Of a stretch of 33,361 bases of DNA, positions 24,369 through 33,204 are shown one piece after another. The translations under genes were made by a program, and so were the position numbers. The notes beneath the pieces were generated by a model, which did not search any database, was not told the DNA's origin, and was given only the letters and a program-made list of their open reading frames with translations. The stretch is taken from positions 1-33,361 of the forward strand of contig JAPLMD010000025.1 of assembly GCA_026387235.1 (NCBI GenBank), written 5' to 3'. The DNA comes from Candidatus Omnitrophota bacterium. Lineage in GTDB: Bacteria > Omnitrophota > Gorgyraeia > Gorgyraeales > Gorgyraeaceae. Position 1 is the stretch's first letter. Every line of letters begins with the position of its first letter.

Positions 24369-25595
24369 TCACTTTACCACCACGTTAATTTCAAATATCG
24401 GCAGAAGCATCGCTATGACAATAAAACCCACTATCAGCCCTGTTACCAAAATCATGAGCGGCTCTAAAAGATTAGTCATTACCTTCATTGCCTCGTCTGT
24501 CTCGCGTTCATAAATATTGGCTACCTCTGACAATGCATCGTCCAACCTTCCTGATTCTTCTCCTACTATTATAAGATTAGTCACGAACAAAGGTATTAAT
24601 TTCGATTCCTTTAAACTTTTACCAAAAGAGCCCCCCTGCTCTAAATCCTTATAGCTGCGCTTTAACTGATTTTTTATCATTTCATTTCCCAGGACAGGTA
24701 TAGCGATATCTATTGCCTTCAATATGGGGATGCCGTTCCTTATCAATAATTCAAGGGTGCGGCTGAAACGCGCAAGTTCTGATTTAAAGACAAACTTGCC
24801 AAATACTGGGAATCTCAGCTTAAATGCGCTGAAAAATATCCTGCCATTCTGCGTGTTTAATTGCTTTCTTACTGACAGTGCTGCAATTGCCAGAATCAAA
24901 ATCATCCAGGGCCATGATTGGCGCAGCCCAGCGCTTACAGAAATTAAAATCTTTGTAGGCATCGGCAAGGCTTGGCCGATACTTGTAAATATGTTTGTAA
25001 GCCGCGGCACTACAAAGGTAAGCATAAAAACTACCGTGGCTATGCCCATGACCGCCATAAGAATAGGGTATGCCAGCGCCATTCGTATGTGGGAAAACAT
25101 TTCTTCCTGTTTCGCGCGATATTCAGCTATCCTGAGAAGCGCGTCAGGCAGAGATCCGCTATCCTCCCCTGCGTTAATTATAGCGATGTAAAGGTAAGAA
25201 AATGACTTCGGGTATTTCATAAGCGCTGAAGAAAAACTGGATCCGTCTTTTACAGCATTATAGATATTGTAGAGCATTATTTTCAGGTTAGCATTTTCTG
25301 ACTGTTCTGATATTATGCTAATCGCCTTTAATATGGGCACCCCTGCCCTCAAAAGGCTGGCTAAATTGCGGCTGAATAAGGTAATTTCGCTTTGCGGTAT
25401 CCTGCCAAACATCCTGGTGCCTAAAGAACTCGATGCTTGTGTCTTGGGCTCGGACCGCAGGCATTCTTCTATATACAGCGGAACGCATCCCATCTGGTGT
25501 ATCTTTTCAATAGCATCTTTCTCTGACTGCGCCTCGATCTTCCCATCCTCTACATGATCCAGGCCCTTTTTTGCGCGATATTTATATATAGCCAT
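24369..25595 (-). CDS. gspF: Type II secretion / type IV pilus inner-membrane platform protein GspF
   Basis: This 408-residue polytopic protein has the two-fold repeated T2SSF domain (about 70-195 and 270-395) with three main membrane segments near 170-195, 225-240 and 375-400. Motifs include FSRNLASLLRAGVPILKAI, FARFSRTLELLIRNGIPILKAI-like second copy and EESGRLDDAL. The N-terminal MAIYKYRAKKG is typical. It converts ATPase motion of GspE into pseudopilin extraction. GGAG lies before the ATG, which starts three bases after the gspE stop, so gspE and gspF are coupled. Confidence 0.95.
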   Translation of the reverse strand: MAIYKYRAKKGLDHVEDGKIEAQSEKDAIEKIHQMGCVPLYIEECLRSEPKTQASSSLGTRMFGRIPQSEITLFSRNLASLLRAGVPILKAISIISEQSENANLKIMLYNIYNAVKDGSSFSSALMKYPKSFSYLYIAIINAGEDSGSLPDALLRIAEYRAKQEEMFSHIRMALAYPILMAVMGIATVVFMLTFVVPRLTNIFTSIGQALPMPTKILISVSAGLRQSWPWMILILAIAALSVRKQLNTQNGRIFFSAFKLRFPVFGKFVFKSELARFSRTLELLIRNGIPILKAIDIAIPVLGNEMIKNQLKRSYKDLEQGGSFGKSLKESKLIPLFVTNLIIVGEESGRLDDALSEVANIYERETDEAMKVMTNLLEPLMILVTGLIVGFIVIAMLLPIFEINVVVK

Positions 25596-25598
25596 ACA

Positions 25599-27743
25599 TC
25601 ACTCCATTTCTGCCACTACATATTTATTAATCCTGGCCATGCCTGAACTGGTTATATCCAGGAAACAAACAGCGATATTATAATTTTTTTCCTCTTCTGC
25701 ATCTTCTACCCTCACTACCTTAGCCAGGCATTCTATAGGTTTTTCTCCGTCGGGCAATTCTATGGTAATTTCTAATATGGAGTCTACCGGCAATGCCTCT
25801 ATAGAAACAAATAATAGCCCTCCTCCGGAAATATTCTTTGTAACGCTCAGCTCTTCAGGCGTAAATCCGCGCTCAATCAATTCCTGCCTGGATTTGAATA
25901 CCTTGTAACGCAGATTAATGTTTTTATCCAGGCGGCCATACGCTCTATGGTCTGAAACAGGAGGTGCTGAGATAGCATCAGCCGCTTCGCTATCCGAAGC
26001 CAACTCAGCATTACTCGCGGCTGAAGAAGGCTCTTTGTTTAAAGTTATATTCATAACTTCTTCCGGGGTTGTAAGGCCTTTTATTACCTTGCGCCAGCCG
26101 TCCTGCCGTATCGTCTCCATACCTTTCGATCTGGCTATTTTATTTATCTGACTAGAGGAGGCTTTCTTTAAAATTAAATCTTTCATTGCATCGTCCAATA
26201 ATAGAAGCTCATATATAGCTGTCCTTCCGTAGAAGCCTGTGTGGTTACAATTTATGCATCCCTTGCCCCTGAATACTTTTATATCCCTTGGCTTCAGACC
26301 TAAGTCTTTTGCAATCAAATCCTTCACCTCAACCGGCGTTGATTTATCCTCGTATTTACAATCCGGGCAGATTAATCTTATTAAGCGCTGGGCTATGAAT
26401 GCCTCTACGCTTGAAACTATCAGATACGGCTCAACCCCTATATCTACCAGCCGCGTAATGCCGCTCGCGGCATCATTTGTATGAAGCGTGGACAGGACAA
26501 GGTGGCCGGTCAAAGCAACTCTTATGGCAATATCCGCCGTCTCTAAATCTCTCACTTCTCCTACCATTATTACATCAGGATCATGCCTCAATACGCTCCT
26601 GAGGCCTCTTGCAAAATCCAAACCAATCTCAGGCATGACCTGAATCTGCGTTATTCCTGACATCTCATATTCAACAGGGTCTTCTAAGGTAATAATCTTG
26701 CGCTCTTTTGTATTTATCCTGTTTAAACACGCGTATAGAGAAGTGGTCTTCCCGCTGCCTGTAGGCCCTGTAACAAAGATTATACCATGCGGCCTCTGAA
26801 TCAGTTTTTCAAAAATCTGTAAATTCATTTTTGAAAGGCCTAATTTTTCCAGGCTGTAAAGCATCTGCACGGGCAATATCCTTATAACTACGCTCTCTCC
26901 GTAAGGCGTGGGTAAGGTAGATATCCTAAGGTCAAGCACCTGTTCCTGGACTTTTACCACAGCTCTTCCGTCCTGGGGCAGCCTTCGCTCTACTATATTC
27001 AGGTTTGACATTATTTTTATGCGCGATATTATGGCGCTCAAAAAATTCTTGATCTCAGGGGGGACATTTGCGTCATAAAGCAAGCCGTCTATCCTGTAGC
27101 GAAGCGACAGTTTCTGCCTGTACGGCTCGATATGTATATCAGTAGCGCGCTTCCTGTACGCCTCCAGGATTATCTGGTTGACTAATTTTATCACCGAAGC
27201 GTCGCCCGCTAATTTCTCAATATCTTCCACTCTATCCTGAGTTGCTTCTCCGGCATAACTTTCCGAGCGGGCCGCATCCAGGCTTATTTTTTCCAATGTC
27301 TCAGTCGCAAAACCATAATATTTCTTTAATCCGTCCGATATATCTGCCTGGCAGGAAAGTATCACGTCTATATCGTAACCCAGCTGCGCGCGTATCTCAT
27401 CCTGCGTCTTTATTTCCAAAGGCGCTGATGCGGCAATCGTCAAAACCCTGTCTTTTATATCAATAGGCAGGAATTTGTAATATGCGGCTATCTTGACAGG
27501 CACTTTCTCGAGGATTGACTTATTTATTGAAAGTGTCCTGATATCAACGCATATAAGCCCTATCTTTTCGGAAAATATTTTCAAAATTTCTTTCTCAGCC
27601 ACCGCGCCGCTCTTTATTAAAGCCTGGCTAAGGTCCTGGCCTGTCGTCTCCATCTCCTTGATCAAACTATTTAATTTTTCCTTGGAGATAATTCCTTTTT
27701 CTATCAGGGCGTCATATAAAATCTTGTCGTATTTTTTTATCAT
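25599..27743 (-). CDS. gspE: GspE/PilB-type assembly ATPase with C-terminal PilZ domain
   Basis: This 714-residue cytoplasmic hexameric ATPase powers pseudopilus assembly. An MshEN/GspE-N domain covers about 1-150. The catalytic core has Walker A GPTGSGKT at 326-333, the Asp box TLEDPVEY (352-359), Walker B VIMVGEVRD (391-399) and the His box STLHTNDA (418-425). The zinc-binding tetracysteine is CPDC (459-462) and CINC (496-499). After the end of ordinary GspE (about 570) there is an Ala/Ser-rich linker and then a PilZ domain (about 598-714). The PilZ carries both cyclic di-GMP binding motifs, RAYGR (600-604, RxxxR) and NISGGG (637-642, [D/N]xSxxG). This suggests direct control of the motor by cyclic di-GMP. 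A GAGG lies upstream of the ATG. Confidence 0.95.
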   Translation of the reverse strand: MIKKYDKILYDALIEKGIISKEKLNSLIKEMETTGQDLSQALIKSGAVAEKEILKIFSEKIGLICVDIRTLSINKSILEKVPVKIAAYYKFLPIDIKDRVLTIAASAPLEIKTQDEIRAQLGYDIDVILSCQADISDGLKKYYGFATETLEKISLDAARSESYAGEATQDRVEDIEKLAGDASVIKLVNQIILEAYRKRATDIHIEPYRQKLSLRYRIDGLLYDANVPPEIKNFLSAIISRIKIMSNLNIVERRLPQDGRAVVKVQEQVLDLRISTLPTPYGESVVIRILPVQMLYSLEKLGLSKMNLQIFEKLIQRPHGIIFVTGPTGSGKTTSLYACLNRINTKERKIITLEDPVEYEMSGITQIQVMPEIGLDFARGLRSVLRHDPDVIMVGEVRDLETADIAIRVALTGHLVLSTLHTNDAASGITRLVDIGVEPYLIVSSVEAFIAQRLIRLICPDCKYEDKSTPVEVKDLIAKDLGLKPRDIKVFRGKGCINCNHTGFYGRTAIYELLLLDDAMKDLILKKASSSQINKIARSKGMETIRQDGWRKVIKGLTTPEEVMNITLNKEPSSAASNAELASDSEAADAISAPPVSDHRAYGRLDKNINLRYKVFKSRQELIERGFTPEELSVTKNISGGGLLFVSIEALPVDSILEITIELPDGEKPIECLAKVVRVEDAEEEKNYNIAVCFLDITSSGMARINKYVVAEME

Positions 27744-27755
27744 GGCTAAAGGCCT

Positions 27756-28223
27756 CTATTCTAAAAGTTTACCTATCTTGCTCTTCATGCTTTCCTTGTA
27801 CCTTCGGATAGCGTCTTGCATGTCCTCTTCGGAAACCAGCACAAACTTCAATTTAAATCCGCTCGTAGCCTCTTCTGCTTTCTTTATGCGCCACGCGTCC
27901 AGAGGATTGGTTATGGCAATGGTTATCCCGTCTTTGTCTTTAAGTATCGGGAAGCACTTTGAGTCCAAAATAAACGACGGGTTAAACTGTTTTACAAAAT
28001 CCCAGTCAATGTATTTATTTTTGAGCAGAGCGAGCGGCATATTAAACTGCTCGGACAGCGCCTTTAACAAATCCTTTTCCTTAATCTGAAATTTTCTGAC
28101 TAATATAGCTCCTAAAAATTCTTTTGTTTTGCGCTGCTCGGCCAGGGCATATTCAAGCTGTGCATTATTTATAATGCCTTTTTCTATCAAAATATCGCCT
28201 AATAGTTTTTCTTTCCTATCCAT
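27756..28223 (-). CDS. Stand-alone MshEN (GspE N-terminal-like) domain protein
   Basis: This 155-residue soluble protein is made of an MshEN/GspE-N domain only: LGDILIEKGIINNAQLEYALAEQRKTKEFLGAILV, then DLLKALSEQFNMPLALL and a ferredoxin-like second half (FPILKDKDGITIAITNPLDAW). It resembles the N-terminus of the GspE encoded 12 bases downstream, so it may be a paralogue that binds GspL/PilM or nucleotides without an ATPase. In characterised MshEN domains this fold binds cyclic di-GMP; whether this one does is not established here. It begins three bases after the atpD stop and has no ribosome binding site of its own. Confidence 0.85.
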   Translation of the reverse strand: MDRKEKLLGDILIEKGIINNAQLEYALAEQRKTKEFLGAILVRKFQIKEKDLLKALSEQFNMPLALLKNKYIDWDFVKQFNPSFILDSKCFPILKDKDGITIAITNPLDAWRIKKAEEATSGFKLKFVLVSEEDMQDAIRRYKESMKSKIGKLLE

Positions 28224-28226
28224 GCT

Positions 28227-29642
<1,416 letters not shown>

Positions 29643-30497
29643 TTAATGCTTGCTGACGAATAATAATCTAGCGCTGAACAGCTCCCTCATATTTCTGTCG
29701 ATCAACTCATGCCTGACTCTGAAATATTCAAGCCTTACCTTCTTGTCCATATCTTTTAAACGCTGCGAGCTTTCTTCAAGGTGCATAAACCTGGCTGCAA
29801 ATTCCGCAAGGCGGCTTAAACCAAATATATCGTATAGCTTCTGGCCCATGTAGAGATACAACAGATACTCCACGATATCCCCCGGGTCTGATTCAAATAT
29901 CACTTCTGAAAATATTTCTTTAGCAGCTTTTGTGTCTTTTGGTTTTTCGGAAAAAGGCAAAAACGAAACAGTCCTTACCTCTTGCACCGTCAATGAAACA
30001 GGGTGAGAGTAAATAACCTTCAGGTATCCTGCGGAATTCTCGTAAACCTTGCCCAGGACGTAATTGCGCAGCTGCATTGCCTGGCTATATCTTTCTTCAT
30101 CTTTAATGCCGCTAAACGCAGCGAAGGGTATACCGGCCTCGCGCGCATAAATCCTGCCGCGCTCTCCTACGATTACCAGCTTGCCCGGAATTTGTTTCAA
30201 CTGCTGAATAGCTGTATTTACTACCATCATATTAAGCCCGCCCAAAAGCCCGCTATCCGAAGTAACAGCTATGACTATCTGCAGCCTGTTTGAAGGTTTT
30301 AAAAACGGGTGATTGATTTTTGCGAGGTCTATAAACTTTAAAAAATTTTCAAATGTTAAGTCGAATTTTTCGTATGCCTTAATCTTCTGCTCCAGGGCTC
30401 TGAACTGAGCTACGGAAATTGTCTTTAACGTTTCGATCAAAGAAGAAAGGCCATTATTAAATTCCATGTCTTTTTTTATATTAGAAAGGGTTTTCAT
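29643..30497 (-). CDS. atpG: F-type ATPase subunit gamma (divergent)
   Basis: This 284-residue protein is the rotor shaft. The N-terminal helix (MKTLSNIKKDMEFNNGLSSL) and the C-terminal helix (about 235-284) frame a Rossmann-like middle with VTSDSGLLGGLN (about 78-89), the family marker that normally reads SSDRGLCGGLN. The C-terminal helix lacks the usual EITEIVSGA-type ending; it reads ELIDRNMRELFSARLL. The gene lies between alpha and beta in the order typical of F-type operons. It starts ten bases after the atpA stop. Similarity is clear but low. Confidence 0.88.
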   Translation of the reverse strand: MKTLSNIKKDMEFNNGLSSLIETLKTISVAQFRALEQKIKAYEKFDLTFENFLKFIDLAKINHPFLKPSNRLQIVIAVTSDSGLLGGLNMMVVNTAIQQLKQIPGKLVIVGERGRIYAREAGIPFAAFSGIKDEERYSQAMQLRNYVLGKVYENSAGYLKVIYSHPVSLTVQEVRTVSFLPFSEKPKDTKAAKEIFSEVIFESDPGDIVEYLLYLYMGQKLYDIFGLSRLAEFAARFMHLEESSQRLKDMDKKVRLEYFRVRHELIDRNMRELFSARLLFVSKH

Positions 30498-30507
30498 GGT
30501 CTTTCTG

Positions 30508-31995
30508 TTATTTCATTATTTCATTGAAGTATTTTTTAAAACCCTCTTGTAATTGAGTCTTGAGTTCGTCATCTAATTCCCTTGCATTGCGAAGGTTAGC
30601 GCAAAACTGAGGATACTGCTTTAACATAAACGAGAGTATGTCTCTTTTAAAATCCCTTACCTGGTTTATTGATATGTTATCCAATATTCCCTTGTTAAAT
30701 GCATATAGATATATCACCTGCTCCTCGAGCGAAACAGGCTTGTTCTTATCCTGGATTATAAGCTGGTTCATCACTTCTCCGCGTTTCAATTTTAACTCTG
30801 CTTCCTTGGAAAGCCCTGTAGTGCGCAGCTGAGTCATCTGCACTAATTCCTTATACTGCAGATAATCCAAGCGCAGGGACTTGCTTAATTCCTTCATCGC
30901 AGGCCACTGCGCCTTGTTTCCTATACGCGAAACAGAAAGGCCGAAGTCGATTGCGGGCTTAAATCCCTTATTAAAAAGCGATGTGGAAAAATACAGCTGG
31001 CCGTCAGTCATGGAAATAATGTTTGTGGAGATGTAGCCTGTGACATCGCCTTGCAGTATCTCCACGATAGGGAAAAAAGTCATAGAGCCTCCGCCTAATT
31101 CAGGTTTTAAAAAACCCGCGCGCTCCATGAGCTGTGAATGTATATAAAAAATATCTCCCGGATACGCCTCTCTTCCAGGCGCCCTCTCAAGCAACAGGGA
31201 TATCTGCCTGTATACCCAGGCGTGCTTGGTAAGGTCATCAAATATCACTAAAACATCCTTACCTTTATTCATAAAATATTCGCCTAATACGCAGGCGGAA
31301 TAAGGGGCAAGATACTGCTCTCCTACCGACAACGAAGCTATGCCGCTGACTACTATCGTATAACTAAAGGCCTCTTTTTCTTTAAAAGTCTCCAGTATTT
31401 TCAAAAAACTGGAGTAAGGTTTGCCTATGCAGCAGTAGATGCAGATAACGCTTTTCCCTTTCTGGTTCAATATAGCGTCTATGCCTATTGTGGTCTTGCC
31501 TGTAAGCCTGTCTCCGATAATTAACTGCCTCTGGCCTTTGGCAATAGGTATTACCGCGTCTAAAATCAACGTGCCTGTTTCAAGCGTTTCTTTTACAGGC
31601 GCCCTGTCCATAACGCCCGGCGCCACTGTGAAGACAGGATAAAATTCTTTTGCTTCTATAGGGCCTTCGTTGTCCTGAGGCTGGCATAAGCTATTTACTA
31701 TGCGGCCTAAAAATCCGTCTGATACAGGCAATGTCAATGACTTGCCTTTATTATAAACCTCGTCGCCTGAACGTATGGCAGTAGCATCGCCCAGGACAAG
31801 CACCTGAACCCTGTCTTCGTTGAAGCCCATGACAAGGCCGGGGGTACCGTTAGCAAATTCAACTATCTGGCCGTTCATGCAGGAAGGAAGGCCTTTTACA
31901 ATGACTATGAATTTGCGGACTGACTCAACCTGGCCTACTTCTCTGATCTCAAAGTTTGTACTGACGCTGACTTTTGTTTTAATCTGGGATTCCAT
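30508..31995 (-). CDS. atpA: F-type ATPase subunit alpha (divergent)
   Basis: This 495-residue protein is the regulatory nucleotide-binding subunit. The P-loop is GDRLTGKT (161-168), with Leu instead of the very conserved Gln of GDRQTGKT. The stretch QYLAPYSACVLGEYFMNKGKDVLVIFDDLTKHAWVYRQISLLLERAPGREAYPGDIFY is close to other alpha subunits, and the arginine finger is present in LSVSRIGN (Arg357). The N-terminal segment (about 1-28) is the part that would bind delta; here delta is fused to b. The start ATG lacks an evident ribosome binding site. The preceding sequence contains a direct repeat of AGCTTATAA that covers the end of atpF, so translation may be coupled. Confidence 0.95.
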   Translation of the reverse strand: MESQIKTKVSVSTNFEIREVGQVESVRKFIVIVKGLPSCMNGQIVEFANGTPGLVMGFNEDRVQVLVLGDATAIRSGDEVYNKGKSLTLPVSDGFLGRIVNSLCQPQDNEGPIEAKEFYPVFTVAPGVMDRAPVKETLETGTLILDAVIPIAKGQRQLIIGDRLTGKTTIGIDAILNQKGKSVICIYCCIGKPYSSFLKILETFKEKEAFSYTIVVSGIASLSVGEQYLAPYSACVLGEYFMNKGKDVLVIFDDLTKHAWVYRQISLLLERAPGREAYPGDIFYIHSQLMERAGFLKPELGGGSMTFFPIVEILQGDVTGYISTNIISMTDGQLYFSTSLFNKGFKPAIDFGLSVSRIGNKAQWPAMKELSKSLRLDYLQYKELVQMTQLRTTGLSKEAELKLKRGEVMNQLIIQDKNKPVSLEEQVIYLYAFNKGILDNISINQVRDFKRDILSFMLKQYPQFCANLRNARELDDELKTQLQEGFKKYFNEIMK

Positions 31996-32006
31996 TATAA
32001 GCTATT

Positions 32007-32684
32007 TTATAAGCTGAGTTTCTTGGCTTGCTCCTGTATTTTATTTTTGAAACTGCCGTCTAAAACCAAGCTGCCTATAAGAGTAATGTCCCGGCTCAAC
32101 ACCTCTTTTATCTTCTTGGATAATAGCTTGCGCTGTTCTTCATTTAAATCAAATGCCGACTTGATGTTTATCTCATGAATATCTTCTGCGACAGACAATC
32201 GCTCCAGTTGATTAAAACCATTTTTAATAAGTTCGTTAAGCCAGTGGATATGCACAATTTGCTTGAACTCCTCAGGGAGAACATACTGGGTTAGCTCGCA
32301 AGCCTTGCTAACTGCTTCTCTTGCAATTCTCTCTTCTATCTCCGAGATAAGAAGCTGGCGCGACTTGTCCGCCTGTTTCATCATTTCTTCGCCTTTAACC
32401 CTGGTCTTGCTCAATATGTCATCCCTCTCTTTTTCTGCCTGTTTAATAATGCTTTCTTTGAGCTGCTGAGCTTCGCCCTGGGCCTTAGATAATATCTCCT
32501 GGGTTTTCTGCTTTAAATCTTCGAGCCTTTTTTGGAGATCTTGTTCTTTTTTGGAATAATCCTGATTCAATTCGTCGAGATGTTTTGTAGCCAATATCAC
32601 GTTCTGATTAAGTATTCGGCGCAGAATAAATATAAGGCCGCCAAATATAACGATTTGCAATAATACTAACGAAGCAATAAGCAT
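32007..32684 (-). CDS. atpF: Fused F-type ATPase subunits b and delta
   Basis: This 225-residue protein has an N-terminal membrane helix (about 4-22) and a long charged coiled coil (about 32-130, rich in Lys, Glu and Gln) as in subunit b. A C-terminal domain follows in which INIKSAFDLNEEQRKLLSKKIKEVL and LIGSLVLDGSFKNKIQEQAKKL match the C-terminal domain of subunit delta. It should be the whole peripheral stalk, joining the membrane part to the top of alpha-beta. No separate atpH exists in the window. b-delta fusions are known in actinobacteria and extended b subunits occur in the N-type ATPases. GGGGGA precedes the ATG, and a strong promoter lies about 20 bases further upstream. Confidence 0.9.
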   Translation of the reverse strand: MLIASLVLLQIVIFGGLIFILRRILNQNVILATKHLDELNQDYSKKEQDLQKRLEDLKQKTQEILSKAQGEAQQLKESIIKQAEKERDDILSKTRVKGEEMMKQADKSRQLLISEIEERIAREAVSKACELTQYVLPEEFKQIVHIHWLNELIKNGFNQLERLSVAEDIHEINIKSAFDLNEEQRKLLSKKIKEVLSRDITLIGSLVLDGSFKNKIQEQAKKLSL

Positions 32685-32708
32685 ATTATTCCCCCATCTT
32701 TATGAAAG

Positions 32709-32736
32709 ATTATATCATATCCAGTATATTAGTCAA
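32709..32736 (-). promoter_or_regulatory. Strong sigma-70-type promoter in front of atpF
   Basis: On the minus strand TTGACT (32731-32736, five of six to consensus) is followed after 16 bases by a perfect TATAAT (32709-32714), preceded by TGA, giving an extended -10. Transcription would start near 32702, leaving about a 17-base leader with GGGGGA before the atpF ATG. So atpF, atpA, atpG and atpD can be expressed separately from atpE. Confidence 0.75.
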
Positions 32737-32779
32737 ATATATAAGAATAAGGAGGCCTTTTGAAAAGTTACATTAGTAT

Positions 32780-32937
32780 CTTTCTGGCTGGCAGGCTTTC
32801 GAAAAGACGTTTGGACGCCCCAGCGAGGCGTCCTGCACTCACTGTTTCTTCTCGCTCGCCCGATATCTTTGAGCTTTCGGCGGGCACCCTGCCCGCTCGA
32901 AGAAACAATGCTTTTCTCAAACCTGCCAGCTAGAAAG
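32780..32937. repeat. Branched inverted-repeat element (possible structured RNA or MITE-like repeat)
   Basis: The outer 27-base arms 32780-32806 and 32911-32937 pair with only a few mismatches. Inside are a perfect 7-base hairpin (GGACGCC 32813-32819 with GGCGTCC 32827-32833) and an 8-base stem (GTTTCTTC 32844-32851 with GAAGAAAC 32899-32906). The latter encloses a 6-base hairpin (GCGGGC 32880-32885 with GCCCGC 32891-32896). The fold is a multi-branched loop, unlike a simple terminator, and no T-run follows on the minus strand. Confidence 0.8.
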
Positions 32938-32967
32938 AGCTAACATTTTACAACGTATATCTATGAG

Positions 32968-33146
32968 CCAGGCTGGGGCCTGAGGCACATTTGAGAGGTT
33001 TCGGCATAATTGATTCTTTGGATATAGGTGCGCAAGGGATTACGGCGAAGTTTTTTATACTGTCAAGACTACCTGCAGTATAAAAAACGAGCCGTAAACC
33101 GTAGTGCACGGCGAAACCATCTCTGTGCCGAACGGCCCCAGCCTGG
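32968..33146. repeat. 179-base long hairpin element (possible structured RNA)
   Basis: Nearly the whole element can pair with itself. From the outside: CCAGGCTGGGGCC (32968-32980) with GGCCCCAGCCTGG (33134-33146), perfect over 13 bases; GGCACA (32984-32989) with TGTGCC (33124-33129); GAGAGGTTTCG (32993-33003) with CGAAACCATCTC (33112-33123), one bulge; TTACGGC (33040-33046) with GCCGTAA (33091-33097); and GTTTTTTATACTG (33050-33062) with CAGTATAAAAAAC (33076-33088), perfect over 13 bases around a 13-base loop. Confidence 0.85.
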
Positions 33147-33204
33147 CCAGGGCTGGCGAAAGCAATTAGTGTCACCTGACTGAAAGTATTACAATAAGGA
33201 TGGG

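Larger units (their letters stand above)
32685..33204. other. 520-base gap between atpE and atpF holding two large inverted repeats and a promoter
   Basis: This is the only long non-coding stretch of the window. From the atpE side it contains a 179-base hairpin-like element (32968-33146), a 158-base branched element (32780-32937) and a promoter (32709-32736), described separately. A 75-codon minus-strand frame crosses the long hairpin (32948-33175) but looks incidental. Confidence 0.8.

Noticed and set aside
32760-32933. 57-codon plus-strand frame starting with TTG after a GGAGG at 32751-32755
   Set aside because: The ribosome-binding-like run is suggestive, but the frame is encoded by the branched inverted repeat, is rich in Arg/Ser/Ala without a domain, and would be the only plus-strand gene of the window. 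Not reported as a gene.
32948-33175. 75-codon minus-strand open frame in the atpE-atpF gap
   Set aside because: It lies almost exactly on the 179-base hairpin, has no ribosome binding site and no recognisable domain. The base pairing explains the sequence better than coding.
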